DNA from: Baekduia soli
GTDB lineage: Bacteria > Actinomycetota > Thermoleophilia > Solirubrobacterales > Solirubrobacteraceae
Direction: 5' to 3'
DNA: 64,000 nt
Assembly: GCF_007970665.1 (NCBI RefSeq)
Contig: NZ_CP042430.1
Span: forward strand, 4,588,001-4,652,000
Below are positions 1 to 8,383 of the stretch, piece after piece. A model generated the notes under the pieces. That model was not told where the DNA came from. It saw only the letters and a list, made by a program, of their open reading frames with translations, and searched no databases. Position 1 is the first letter of the stretch. Every line of letters starts with the position of its first letter. Made by a program: the position numbers and the translations under genes.

Positions 1-1277
1 CGCGTGTTCTCGAAGACCGCCTCGGGGTGGAAGACCGCGAGGAACCGGCGCGCGACCATGTCGTACACCTTGCGGTCGTCGTCGTTCATCTTCTCGAGCT
101 TGTGCGAGGCGTTGGTCGGGATGATCGCGTGGTGGTCGCCCACCTTCGCGTCGTCGACGACCCGCGACAGCGGCAGCAGGTCGAGCCCGGCGACGTAGGC
201 GGCGCCGGCCGCGTACTCCTTGTGCTCACCGACGTGGCCGGCGATCGGCTTGAGCTCGGGGACCATGTCGGACGTCAGGAAGCGCGAGCTCGTGCGCGGG
301 TAGGTCAGCGCCTTGTGCTCCTCGTAGCAGCGCTGGGCGGCGGCGAGCGTGCGCCGCGCGGAGAAGCCGAAGCGGGTGTTGGCCTCGCGCTGCAGCGACG
401 TGAGGTCGTACAGGAGCGGCGCCTTCTCCTTGCGCGTCGTCTTCTCGAGCTTGGTGATCGAACCGCGCCGGTCGCGCACGGCGGCGGCGATCGCCTCGGC
501 CTCCTCGGCGGTCCCGACGCGGGGCTTGGCGCCGGCGTGGAAGCGGCCCTCGTAGGTCCGCTCGCCCTCGGCGGCGAAGCGCGCGTCGACGAGCCAGTAG
601 GGCTCGGGCACGAACGCGCGGATCTCCTCCTCGCGACGGGTCAGGATGGCGAGCGTCGGCGTCTGGACGCGGCCGAGCGAGACGGCGCCGTCGAACGACG
701 AGCGCAGCCGGATCGTCGCGGCGCGGGTGGCGTTCATCCCGACGATCCAGTCGGCCTCCGACCGCGAGCGCGCGGCGTCCTCGAGGGTCGCCATCTCCTC
801 GCCGTCGCGCAGCTGCCCGAACGCCTCGCGCATCGCGTCGTTGGTCATCGAGTTCAGCCACAGCCGCTTGACGGGCTTCTTGGCGCCCGCCTTCTCGAAG
901 AGATAGGCGAAGATGAGCTCGCCCTCGCGGCCGGCGTCGCAGGCGTTGATGACGACGTCGACGTCGTCGCGGCGCAGGAGCTGGCGCACGACCGACATCT
1001 GCTTCTGGGAGCGCTCATCGCGCACGACGAGCTTGAAGCGCGCGGGCACGATCGGCAGGTCGGCCATCCGCCACTTCTTGTACTTGTCGTCGTACTCGTC
1101 GGGCTCGGCGAGCTGGACGAGATGGCCCACGGCCCAGCTGATGACGTGCTCGGGGCCCTCGAGCCAGCGCTCGGTCTTCTCCCCCGCCCCGGTCTTCTTC
1201 TCGAACGGGCCCGGAAGGATCCGCGCGAGGTCGCGGCCGACGGACGGCTTCTCGGCGATGACGAGGGTCTTTCCCAT
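1..1277 (-). CDS. topB: DNA topoisomerase III (type IA), C-terminus beyond the window
   Basis: A type IA topoisomerase passes one DNA strand through a transient break held by a 5'-phosphotyrosine. The ATG at 1277 gives an N-terminus reading MGKTLVIAEKPSVGRD, the TOPRIM start typical of TopB. NACDAGREGEL (the acidic metal site) and GRVQTPTLA follow. The active-site tyrosine is Tyr326 in ALTYPRTSS, close to the position known for E. coli Topo III. About 425 codons are visible and the frame stays open to base 1, so the 3' part is missing. The MGKTLVIAEKPS start and overall order fit TopB better than housekeeping TopA, although some actinobacterial annotations call such proteins simply 'DNA topoisomerase'. 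Confidence 0.9.
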   Translation of the reverse strand, partial: MGKTLVIAEKPSVGRDLARILPGPFEKKTGAGEKTERWLEGPEHVISWAVGHLVQLAEPDEYDDKYKKWRMADLPIVPARFKLVVRDERSQKQMSVVRQLLRRDDVDVVINACDAGREGELIFAYLFEKAGAKKPVKRLWLNSMTNDAMREAFGQLRDGEEMATLEDAARSRSEADWIVGMNATRAATIRLRSSFDGAVSLGRVQTPTLAILTRREEEIRAFVPEPYWLVDARFAAEGERTYEGRFHAGAKPRVGTAEEAEAIAAAVRDRRGSITKLEKTTRKEKAPLLYDLTSLQREANTRFGFSARRTLAAAQRCYEEHKALTYPRTSSRFLTSDMVPELKPIAGHVGEHKEYAAGAAYVAGLDLLPLSRVVDDAKVGDHHAIIPTNASHKLEKMNDDDRKVYDMVARRFLAVFHPEAVFENT

Positions 1278-1340
1278 GTGGGTCCGCAGCGTAGCGGTCG
1301 GGCCGCGCGGTGCGGCCGGCTGTGGCGAAGTCGTGACAGG

Positions 1341-2495
1341 TCAGCCGGCGCACCGGCCCGTGGACACCGAGCCGCCGCCGGCCGCGCCGTCCAGGACGTC
1401 GCGCACGACCGCGTTGGGCACCCCGTATCCGCCCTGGCGGGTGCTGCCGCGCGCCTGCGCGAAGACCGTCGTCAGCACGCGGCCGTCGGTGCCCACGAGC
1501 GGGCCGCCCGAGTTGCCGGGGCGCACGCGGCCGCGGAAGGGCGTCATGCGGCGCGACACCGGCCCGTTGCCGTAGGCGTCCTGGGAGAGCACGGTGCGCG
1601 TCTGGCCCAGGCGCCCGGCCCGCACGTCGTAGGGGCCGTTCTGGGGGAAGCCGAGGATCGCGCCGCTGCGCCCCGAGGCCGGGTCGGCGTCCAGCGCCAG
1701 GGCCGGGGCGTGCAGCCCCTCGACGCGCAGGACCGCCACGTCGTTCGTCGCGTCGAAGGCCACGGCGCGGGCCTGCAGCCGGGGCCCGGTGCCGCGCTCC
1801 TGCACGACCGTGTCGTCCTCCCCGGCCACCACGTGCGCGTTGGTGACCACGATCCCGTCCCCCGCGACCCAGCCCGAGCCCTCGATGCCCAGCCCACAGG
1901 CCGTGCCGAGGACCCGCACCACGCTCGCGGCCGCGGCACGGACCTGGGGGTCGCGCGCCACCGCGGGCGCAGGCGCGGGGACGTCGGCCTCGGGCCCGTC
2001 GATGTGGGGGAACGGGTCGAAGCGCGCGAGGAGGTGCAGGACGCTGCCCGAGGGCGGCAGCACCGCGTTGAGGCGCGAGAGGATCGCCGAGCGCTGGATG
2101 TCGGTCCGCAGGTGCCGGGCGCCCGGGGTCTGGAGCATCACCGCGCCCGCCAGCCACGCCAGCCCGAGGCCGACCGCCGCGCTGAGCAGCGCGCCGAGCA
2201 GCCCGTCCAACGCGGCGACGCCGGGGATCGGGATGGCCCGCCGCAGCACGAACCCGGCGCCCTCCAGCGCACCGGCGAGGATCGACCCGCCCGCCAACGC
2301 GGCCACGAGGGCCACGAGCGGCGCGTAGACCGACGACGACCCGCCCGGCAACAGCGCCGGGCCGAGGCGGCTGCCCAGGAACGCGCCGCCGGTGAACCCG
2401 GCGAGCGCCAGCGCGCCGGCCAGGAATCCCTGACGCCACCCGATGGCGGCCATGACGGCGGTGAAGCCGACGATCAACCAGTCGATGAGGGACAA
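1341..2495 (-). CDS. MarP-like membrane serine protease (CvpA domain plus trypsin-like domain)
   Basis: Four hydrophobic segments of a CvpA/colicin V production domain fill residues 1-120. A chymotrypsin-fold protease follows at about 180-384. The catalytic triad is visible as His221 (TNAHVV), Asp252 (TNDVAVL) and Ser329 (GNSGGPL). Cys200 and a cysteine four residues from the C-terminal end could form the disulfide known to activate mycobacterial MarP. Known relatives are periplasmic proteases that protect against acid and oxidative stress by processing cell-wall hydrolases. The start is TTG at 2495, because no ATG or GTG lies in frame immediately before the first transmembrane helix. Only 45 bases separate it from a divergent penicillin-binding protein gene, which supports a cell-wall role. 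Confidence 0.85.
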   Translation of the reverse strand: MSLIDWLIVGFTAVMAAIGWRQGFLAGALALAGFTGGAFLGSRLGPALLPGGSSSVYAPLVALVAALAGGSILAGALEGAGFVLRRAIPIPGVAALDGLLGALLSAAVGLGLAWLAGAVMLQTPGARHLRTDIQRSAILSRLNAVLPPSGSVLHLLARFDPFPHIDGPEADVPAPAPAVARDPQVRAAAASVVRVLGTACGLGIEGSGWVAGDGIVVTNAHVVAGEDDTVVQERGTGPRLQARAVAFDATNDVAVLRVEGLHAPALALDADPASGRSGAILGFPQNGPYDVRAGRLGQTRTVLSQDAYGNGPVSRRMTPFRGRVRPGNSGGPLVGTDGRVLTTVFAQARGSTRQGGYGVPNAVVRDVLDGAAGGGSVSTGRCAG

Positions 2496-2540
2496 CCGAG
2501 GGCACCCTACCCGCAGGCCTGTGGGTACCTTTCGCAGCGC

Positions 2541-4268
2541 ATGACGCCGCCCCGTGCCAGCGTTCGCCGGACCCGGATGCGGCGTGCCGTGGCCGCGGGC
2601 ACCGTCCTGGCGGCGGCCCTCGTGGTCGGCGTCGTGTGCGCGGTCACCGGCGGATCGGGCGAGCGCGACACCGTGCAGCGCTTCGCCGCGGCCTGGTCGC
2701 GCGGCGACTGGGCGGCCATGCGGCGGCAGACCACGGGCTCGGCGCAGTCGCACTGGCCGCTGAAGGCCTTCGCCGCCCGCTACACCGACGCCGCGGCCAT
2801 CGCCACCGCCCGGGGCGTCACCACCGGGCGGCCCACCGACGACGGCCACGGAGACTGGCGCCTGCCCGTCGTGGTCGACACGCGCGTGTTCGGCACGGTG
2901 CGCAACGAGGTGCGCCTGACCGTCGTGCAGGACAGCGGCAAGGCGCGCATCGACTGGCACCCCAACCTCGCCTTCCCCGGGCTGGCCGTCGGCGAGCGCC
3001 TGCGCCGGACGACGACGCTGCCCGACCGCGCCGACCTCCTGGCCCGCGACGGGACGCCCCTGGCGCAGGGCCCGGCGCGCACGTCGACGCTCGGCGCCGC
3101 GGCGACCGCGATCGTCGGGGCGCTCGGCCCGATCCCCGCCGACCGGCGCCTGCGCGCCGAGCAGCTCGGCTACCCCGCCGACGCCCAGGTCGGCATCACC
3201 GGCCTGGAGCGCGCGTTCGACGAGCGGCTCGCCGGGCAGCCGGGCGGCCAGCTGCGCGCCGGCGTGCGCCTGCTGGCCGAGCGCTCGCCGCGCAAGGCCG
3301 CGGCGGTGCGCACGACGATCGCGCCCTCGGTCCAGGAGGCCGCGGTGACGGCGCTGGCCGGGCGCCTGGGCGGCATCGTGGCGATCCGCCCGCGCACGGG
3401 CGAGATCCTCGCGGCGGCCGGCATCGGCTTCAGCGGCCTGCAGCCGCCCGGGTCGACGTTCAAGATCATCACGGTCACGGGCGCCCTGCAGGCCGGGATC
3501 GTCAAGCCGACCGACACCTTCGCCTACGCGACGTCGGCCACGCTCAGCGGCGTCGAGCTGCAGAACGCCAACCGCGAGTCCTGCGGCGGCACGCTGGTCA
3601 AGGCGTTCGCCGACTCCTGCAACTCGGTCTTCGCGCCCCTCGGTGCCCGGCTGGGCGCGAAGAGGCTCGTGCAGACCGCCGAGGCCTTCGGGTTCAACCG
3701 GCCGACGGGGATCACGGGTGCGGCGACCGCGTCGATCCCGCCGCCGGGCGACATCGGCGACGACCTCGCCGTGGGCTCGAGCGCGATCGGCCAGGGCCGC
3801 GTGCAGGCGACCGCGCTGCAGATGGCGATCGTCGCCTCGGCCATCGGGCTGCGCGGCCGCCGGCCCGACGTGACGCTGGACCCCGCGCGGTGGCCCGGCG
3901 ACGCCCCGACCCACGTGGCCACGACGCCCGCGGTGGCGCGAAAGGTCGAGCGCCTCATGCTCGGCGTGGTGCGCTTCGGCACGGGGACCGCGGCGGCGAT
4001 CTCCGGCGTCAGCGTCGCCGGCAAGACGGGCACCGCCGAGCTCAAGTCGACCCAGGCGTGCGTGCCGACGCCCGACAACCCGGAGTCCTGCGCCCCCGAC
4101 CAGCACGAGGACACCACCGACACCGACGCGTGGTTCTCGTCCTACGCCCCGGCCGGCAGCGGCCACCCGCGCATCGCGGTCGGCGTCCTGCTCGTCTCGG
4201 CCGGCGCCGGCGGGGACACCGCGGCGCCCGCGGCCCGCCAGGTCCTGCAGGCCGGGCTCAAGGGCTGA
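2541..4268 (+). CDS. Class B penicillin-binding protein (transpeptidase) with NTF2-like N-domain
   Basis: This 575-residue D,D-transpeptidase cross-links peptidoglycan outside the membrane. A signal-anchor helix at about 13-35 is followed by an NTF2/MecA-N-like domain (ERDTVQRFAAAWSRGDW onward) and a dimerisation region. The transpeptidase domain has all three signatures: Ser305 in STFK, Ser359-Cys-Asn361 (SxN) and Lys495 in KTGT. No transglycosylase domain is present. The ATG at 2541 is the first start giving a short basic N-terminus before the anchor; the frame is open far upstream, but that part is antisense to the MarP-like protease gene and is not coding. The MecA-N arrangement resembles PbpA/PBP2a-like class B enzymes. 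Confidence 0.9.
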   Translation: MTPPRASVRRTRMRRAVAAGTVLAAALVVGVVCAVTGGSGERDTVQRFAAAWSRGDWAAMRRQTTGSAQSHWPLKAFAARYTDAAAIATARGVTTGRPTDDGHGDWRLPVVVDTRVFGTVRNEVRLTVVQDSGKARIDWHPNLAFPGLAVGERLRRTTTLPDRADLLARDGTPLAQGPARTSTLGAAATAIVGALGPIPADRRLRAEQLGYPADAQVGITGLERAFDERLAGQPGGQLRAGVRLLAERSPRKAAAVRTTIAPSVQEAAVTALAGRLGGIVAIRPRTGEILAAAGIGFSGLQPPGSTFKIITVTGALQAGIVKPTDTFAYATSATLSGVELQNANRESCGGTLVKAFADSCNSVFAPLGARLGAKRLVQTAEAFGFNRPTGITGAATASIPPPGDIGDDLAVGSSAIGQGRVQATALQMAIVASAIGLRGRRPDVTLDPARWPGDAPTHVATTPAVARKVERLMLGVVRFGTGTAAAISGVSVAGKTGTAELKSTQACVPTPDNPESCAPDQHEDTTDTDAWFSSYAPAGSGHPRIAVGVLLVSAGAGGDTAAPAARQVLQAGLKG

Positions 4269-4349
4269 TCAACCCCGCCGCTGGGCGGGCACAGCCCACG
4301 CCGTAGGAGACCGCGCGACGGCAACCCGAGCCGCCGGGCGAGCGCTCGC

Positions 4350-4907
4350 CTAGACGTCCAGGTCGACCGTCGCCTCGCGACCGCCGTCGGGCGGCGTGAT
4401 CGTCAGCTCGAGCGGGCGGTTGGCGTAGGCCGCGCTGGGGATGCGGAACAGGACGAGGCCGCCCTGCGTGCCGTTCTCGCGCGCCACCGAGCCGGGCAGC
4501 GGGAGCTGGTCGCCGCCCTTGAGGACGAGCGGCCGGTAGGCCTCCACGTTGACGTCGCCGAGCGGGACGGGCTGGAACTCCTGGCCCGTCGTATCGCGGA
4601 TCACGAACTGCGAGGCCGCCGGGTGGGGGCTGTTGGTGCGGTTGAAGACGCGGATGAACACGCCGAACCACTCCTGGCCGGTCGGCAGCGTCGCGGCGCC
4701 CGCGGGCAGGCCCTTGAGGAAGTCGCGGTCCTCGAAGTCGCTCGCGTTGAGCTGGCGCGAGATCTGCACCTGGTAGGCCAGGTCGCCGGTCGTGACGTAC
4801 ACGCCCTCGGTGTCGGCGTGCGAGACGGGGCCGTCGCTGCCGCAGGCCGCGAGCGTGGCGGCGGCGATCAGGGCGACGGCGGTGGTGGCGAGGCGTCGAA
4901 GCGGCAT
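4350..4907 (-). CDS. Putative lipoprotein of unknown function
   Basis: The 185-residue product begins with a basic N-terminus and hydrophobic core ending in the lipobox TLAAC (Cys22), so it should be lipid-anchored outside the membrane. The mature part looks like a DUF4352-type beta-sandwich: it has a segment about cofactor-free beta strands and RVFNRTNSPH followed by FVIRDTTGQEF, the usual pattern in such extracellular Ig-like folds. No catalytic motif is seen. It lies 14 bases downstream of the SRPBCC gene on the same strand and is probably co-transcribed with it. The function is unknown. Confidence 0.75.
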   Translation of the reverse strand: MPLRRLATTAVALIAAATLAACGSDGPVSHADTEGVYVTTGDLAYQVQISRQLNASDFEDRDFLKGLPAGAATLPTGQEWFGVFIRVFNRTNSPHPAASQFVIRDTTGQEFQPVPLGDVNVEAYRPLVLKGGDQLPLPGSVARENGTQGGLVLFRIPSAAYANRPLELTITPPDGGREATVDLDV

Positions 4908-4921
4908 GGCGGCGCGAGACT

Positions 4922-5464
4922 CTAGCGATTGAGGTCGGAGGTGAACCTGTAGGCCGAGGCCGGCTTGCGCGCGCCCCCGGCCACGGTGACGCGGTGGCCC
5001 CGGTCGAGGCCCTCCTCGAGGATGCTGCGCAGGCGCCGCAGCGCCTTGGCGTTGCGGCGCTTGGTCCACCCGCGGCCGCCGAGCACCTCCATGAGCTTGT
5101 CCGAGGGCATCTTCGGCTTGGTCTCCAGCGTGAAGCGCACGCGGGTCGACCCTCCGGAGGCCTCGTCGAGCTCGTAGACGCCGCGCGTCAGGACGCGGTT
5201 GTACTTGCCGGTCCGGCCGCGCTCGACGATGAGCCGCGGCGGCTCGAACTCGGTGATGGTCGCGTCGCCCCAGGCGAAGCGCTGGCCGGGCGCCTTGACG
5301 CGGAAGCGCGTTCCGGCGCCGAGGCCGTAGGAGTCCTCGCGCGTCAGGTGCCAGTCCACGAGGTAGTGGTCGCAGAACTCCGCGTGGTTGGCCACGTCGG
5401 CGAGGTACTCGAACACCTCCTCACGGGGCCGCGCGATGGTCGTTTCGACGGTGACGGGATCCAC
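4922..5464 (-). CDS. SRPBCC (START/Bet v1-like) family protein
   Basis: The 180-residue protein opens with VETTIARPREEVFEYLADV, the canonical first strand and helix of the polyketide cyclase/SRPBCC fold. The pattern of strands continues to about residue 150 (RVLTRGVYELDE, then STRVRFTLETKP). Such proteins bind hydrophobic ligands in a deep cavity; the ligand here cannot be predicted. The C-terminal 30 residues are basic and lie outside the fold. It heads a likely two-gene unit with the lipoprotein gene downstream. Confidence 0.8.
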   Translation of the reverse strand: MDPVTVETTIARPREEVFEYLADVANHAEFCDHYLVDWHLTREDSYGLGAGTRFRVKAPGQRFAWGDATITEFEPPRLIVERGRTGKYNRVLTRGVYELDEASGGSTRVRFTLETKPKMPSDKLMEVLGGRGWTKRRNAKALRRLRSILEEGLDRGHRVTVAGGARKPASAYRFTSDLNR

Positions 5465-5518
5465 GGCCCGGGAAGTCTACCCGCGACCAGGCCGGGACCG
5501 CGCGTCCCGTCCCCGGGG

Positions 5519-5788
5519 TCAGGCCGCGCTGGGGACGATGCGCCGCACGGTGTGGCCCCGCTCGAAGTGGCGCACGAGCTCGACGGCGTCGGGCTCGGCG
5601 TCGCGCAGCGGGCGGCACAGCGCGCAGACCGAGCCGTGGCGCTTGAAGCGGTACATGCGCTCGCCGACCAGCGGCGTGCGACCGCAGTCCCGGCACGAGA
5701 GCCGTCCGGCGGTCAGCGAGCCGACCGACTTGCGCAACAGCGCGATCTCGAGGTCGGGCTCGTCCAGGGTCGGCAGTGCTCGGGCCAT
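5519..5788 (-). CDS. Small zinc-ribbon protein of unknown function
   Basis: The 89-residue product carries two CxxC pairs (CRDC at about residue 33 and CALC at about 56), so it very likely binds one structural zinc. The rest is charged and without a signal peptide or membrane segment. The ATG at 5788 is preferred, but a GTG at 5827 in the same frame would add 13 residues and neither has a clear ribosome-binding site. Small proteins of this type are common in Thermoleophilia, and I know of no assigned function. Confidence 0.65.
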   Translation of the reverse strand: MARALPTLDEPDLEIALLRKSVGSLTAGRLSCRDCGRTPLVGERMYRFKRHGSVCALCRPLRDAEPDAVELVRHFERGHTVRRIVPSAA

Positions 5789-6037
5789 GTCTGGGGGGTT
5801 CGGCGCCGCACCGGGCGCTCCTGCCACGCGTCCGCACGCTCCGTCGTGATACCCAGACCCGGCACGACGATTGTCCGGGAACGTTTGCCGGGGACGGGCG
5901 GCGGGGACCTTCCGTCAGGGCCCGTGGACGGCGTGCCGCCGCAGGTCAAAGGATTGTTACTCGGGGTTTTCCGGCGGCGTTCCGACCGATAAGGTCGTGG
6001 GGAGCGGGTCGCCAGCCTCCAGAACGGGAAGTGGTCG

Positions 6038-6625
6038 ATGATGGAGTCCTTGACTTCGGGCACCCTGGCCGGAACGGGTTCGTTCCGATGCGAGCAGTGT
6101 GGGTACGTCGTGACGCTCGCCGCCACGGAGGAGCTGCCGGCGTGCGCGGGCTGCGGCGGGTCGCACTTCGTCCGGGCGTCGCTGTTCGGCGGCGGCCGCT
6201 TCGAGCGCCGCGGCACGGAGGCGCCGAGCGCCCAGGAGCGCGCGGAGCTCATCACCGCCGCCCGCTCGGGCATCACGGAGCCCGGGCAGTACCTGGCCTA
6301 CGAGGACGCCGGGCGCGTGTGCGTCGTCGCCCTCGAGAAGGAGTGGACGCGCGTCGGGCGCAGCCTCGCCGCCGACGTCCGCTTCGACGACCCGACCGTC
6401 TCGCGCCGGCACGCGCTCATCGTGCGCCAGCCCGACGGCGTCCGGGTCCTGGACGATCGCAGCCTCAACGGCGTGTTCGTCAACGGCGAGCGCGTGGAGT
6501 GGCGCGCGCTGCGCGACGGCGACGAGATCGTCGTCGGTCGCTACCGCCTGCACTACCTCGTCCTGACGCCCGAGGGCACCGGCGCCGCGCCGGCGTCGCC
6601 GCCCGGGCTGCAGACCGCGGGCTGA
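6038..6625 (+). CDS. Zinc-ribbon plus FHA domain protein
   Basis: The 195-residue protein has an N-terminal zinc ribbon (CEQC and CAGC, residues about 18-40) and a C-terminal forkhead-associated domain (about 95-180). The FHA signature is clear: RVGRSLAADV, then VSRRHALI, then SLNGVFVNG. FHA domains bind phosphothreonine peptides, so this should read the output of a Ser/Thr protein kinase; no such kinase is in the window. Two adjacent ATGs occur at 6038 and 6041. A hairpin with no T-tract follows the stop. Confidence 0.85.
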   Translation: MMESLTSGTLAGTGSFRCEQCGYVVTLAATEELPACAGCGGSHFVRASLFGGGRFERRGTEAPSAQERAELITAARSGITEPGQYLAYEDAGRVCVVALEKEWTRVGRSLAADVRFDDPTVSRRHALIVRQPDGVRVLDDRSLNGVFVNGERVEWRALRDGDEIVVGRYRLHYLVLTPEGTGAAPASPPGLQTAG

Positions 6626-6640
6626 GCAGGGAGATCCCAG

Positions 6641-6668
6641 GGCGGGCGGCCCCGACCGGTCGCCCGCC
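6641..6668 (+). terminator. Hairpin downstream of the FHA gene
   Basis: GGCGGGCG (6641-6648) pairs perfectly with CGCCCGCC (6661-6668) around a 12-base loop, 16 bases after the FHA stop codon. There is no T-run, as is common in high-GC actinobacteria, so the call rests on position and stem alone. Confidence 0.4.
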
Positions 6669-6730
6669 GGGGAGGCGGGGCCGCTCCGAAGGCGTCCTGG
6701 CGCCGCCTGCTTGCCTATCCTCAGCGCCCA

Positions 6731-7549
6731 ATGGCTGAGACAGTCGCGGTCCTCTCGCAGAAGGGCGGCACCGGCAAGACGACGGCGGTGCGCCACCTGG
6801 CCGACGTGTTCCGCCGGGCCGGGCTGACGGTCCTGGCCATCGACCTCGACCCGCAGGGCAACCTGTCGGACTACCTCGACGTCGACCCCGAGGCGTCGCC
6901 GACGATCCGCGAGGTCCTCACCGGCGAGGCCAAGGCCAAGGCGGCGATCCACCCGTCGCCCGACGGCGTCAGCGTGATCCCGTCGAACCTGAGCCTGGCC
7001 GAGGCCGAGGTCGCCCTGGCGGGCAAGATGGGCCGCGAGCTCACGCTGCGCAAGGCGCTCAAGCCGCTGGCCGGCGACTTCGACGTCATCTTCCTCGACT
7101 GCCCGCCCAACCTCGGCCTGCTGACCGTCAACGCGCTCGTGGCCGCCGACCACGCGCTGCTCAGCGCCGAGGCGCAGTACTTCGCGCTGCAGGGCGTCGA
7201 GCAGGCCCTCGAGGTCATCGAGCTGGCCCGCGACGGCCTGAACCCCGACCTGGACTGGCTCGGCGTCGTCTTCACGATCGCCGACATGCGCACGGTCCAC
7301 TCGCGCGAGGCGCAGGCCTCGCTGAAGGCGCACATCGGCGACAAGCTCCTGGACCCGGTCATCCGCCAGTCCATCGCCTACGCCGAGTCCGCCGAGCGCG
7401 CGGTCTCCATCATCGAGCACCGTCCCGACCTGGGGGCCGACTACCTCGCCCTGGCCGACGAGCTCCTGCGGCGCCTGGGCCAGACCGCCGCGCGCCGCCG
7501 GCTGGCGCCGATGCTCGCCGCCGCGCGTGAGGGGACGGCCCAGCGGTGA
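6731..7549 (+). CDS. ParA-family ATPase
   Basis: This deviant Walker A ATPase positions chromosome or protein cargo on the nucleoid. SQKGGTGKTT near residue 9 is the deviant Walker A motif with the signature lysine, IDLDPQGNLS is the A' box and FLDCPPNLG is Walker B. The length of 272 residues is normal for Soj/ParA-type proteins. No parB gene follows; instead its last four bases overlap the start of an L,D-transpeptidase gene. It may therefore be an orphan ParA serving another cargo, rather than the chromosomal segregation ParA near the origin. Confidence 0.9.
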   Translation: MAETVAVLSQKGGTGKTTAVRHLADVFRRAGLTVLAIDLDPQGNLSDYLDVDPEASPTIREVLTGEAKAKAAIHPSPDGVSVIPSNLSLAEAEVALAGKMGRELTLRKALKPLAGDFDVIFLDCPPNLGLLTVNALVAADHALLSAEAQYFALQGVEQALEVIELARDGLNPDLDWLGVVFTIADMRTVHSREAQASLKAHIGDKLLDPVIRQSIAYAESAERAVSIIEHRPDLGADYLALADELLRRLGQTAARRRLAPMLAAAREGTAQR

Positions 7550-8316
7550 GCCAGCGCCCGCCCGCCCTCGCGGCGCTCGCCGCCGCCGCGCTCGCCCTCG
7601 CGGTGGCCGGCTGCGGCGCCGACACCGGACCCCGGGCCACGACGGCCACCACGCCGGCGGCTGCGCCGGCGCAGACCACCGGCCCGGGCCAGGACGAGAC
7701 GCCGGTCGTCAAGACGCCGGCGACGCTGCAGGGCCCGCTGGCCTTCCACGTGCAGCGCCGCACGCAGCTGCGCCGCACGCCGGGCGGCAAGGTCGTGGCC
7801 ACCATCCCGACGAAGACCGAGTTCAAGTCGCCGACGATCCTGGACGTCGCCGGCCGCCGCGCGGGCTGGATCCGTGTGCGCACGTCGGTCAGCCACCACG
7901 CGGTGGGCTGGATCCCGGCCTCCTCCGGGGCGATCTTCACCCAGCCGCACTCCATCGTCATCGACCTGTCGCGGCGCACGCTCACGCTGTTTCACCGCGG
8001 CAAGCCGACCAACACCTACAAGGTGGCCATCGGGACGGCGGCCACCCCCACGCCGATCGGCAGGTTCGCGATCACCGACCGCCTCCGCGTGCCGCCGGGG
8101 ACCGACTACGGCTGCTGCATCCTCGCCCTCACCGCCCACCAGCCCAAGATCGCGCAGGGCTGGGGCGGCGGCGACCGCGTGGCGATCCACGCGACGACCG
8201 GGGTGTGGGCCATCGGCAAGCGCGTCAGCCACGGCTGCGTGCGGGCGACGAACAAGACTCTCCACGAGCTCATGCGCCGCGTGCGCCTCGGCACGCCCGT
8301 GACGATCCACGCCTAG
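7546..8316 (+). CDS. L,D-transpeptidase (YkuD) lipoprotein
   Basis: The enzyme makes 3-3 cross-links in peptidoglycan or attaches proteins to it. The N-terminus ends in a lipobox AVAGC (Cys23). An SH3-like region follows at about 65-125 (LRRTPGGKVV, then GWIRVR). The YkuD domain fills about 140-256 with the catalytic motif SHGCVRATN near residue 228 and an upstream histidine in VAIHATTGVW. The GTG start overlaps the ParA stop (GTGA), so the two genes are translationally coupled. The intriguing coupling suggests that the ParA could direct localised wall synthesis. Confidence 0.9.
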   Translation: MSQRPPALAALAAAALALAVAGCGADTGPRATTATTPAAAPAQTTGPGQDETPVVKTPATLQGPLAFHVQRRTQLRRTPGGKVVATIPTKTEFKSPTILDVAGRRAGWIRVRTSVSHHAVGWIPASSGAIFTQPHSIVIDLSRRTLTLFHRGKPTNTYKVAIGTAATPTPIGRFAITDRLRVPPGTDYGCCILALTAHQPKIAQGWGGGDRVAIHATTGVWAIGKRVSHGCVRATNKTLHELMRRVRLGTPVTIHA

Positions 8317-8322
8317 GGGAAC

Positions 8323-8341
8323 ACCGGTCCAGGGGGCCGGT
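8323..8341. terminator. Bidirectional hairpin between convergent genes
   Basis: ACCGGTCC and GGGCCGGT form a stem with one G-T pair around an AGG loop. It lies between the L,D-transpeptidase stop and the thrB stop, which converge, so it could serve both strands. Confidence 0.4.
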
Positions 8342-8383
8342 CGCTCGGCGGGTGTCGGCCCAGGAGGCCGAACCCGCGCTCCG

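Noticed and set aside
27-2540. Very long open frame on the plus strand before the penicillin-binding protein
   Set aside because: It is antisense to topB and the MarP-like gene, lacks recognisable motifs, and is explained by high GC content that removes stop codons.
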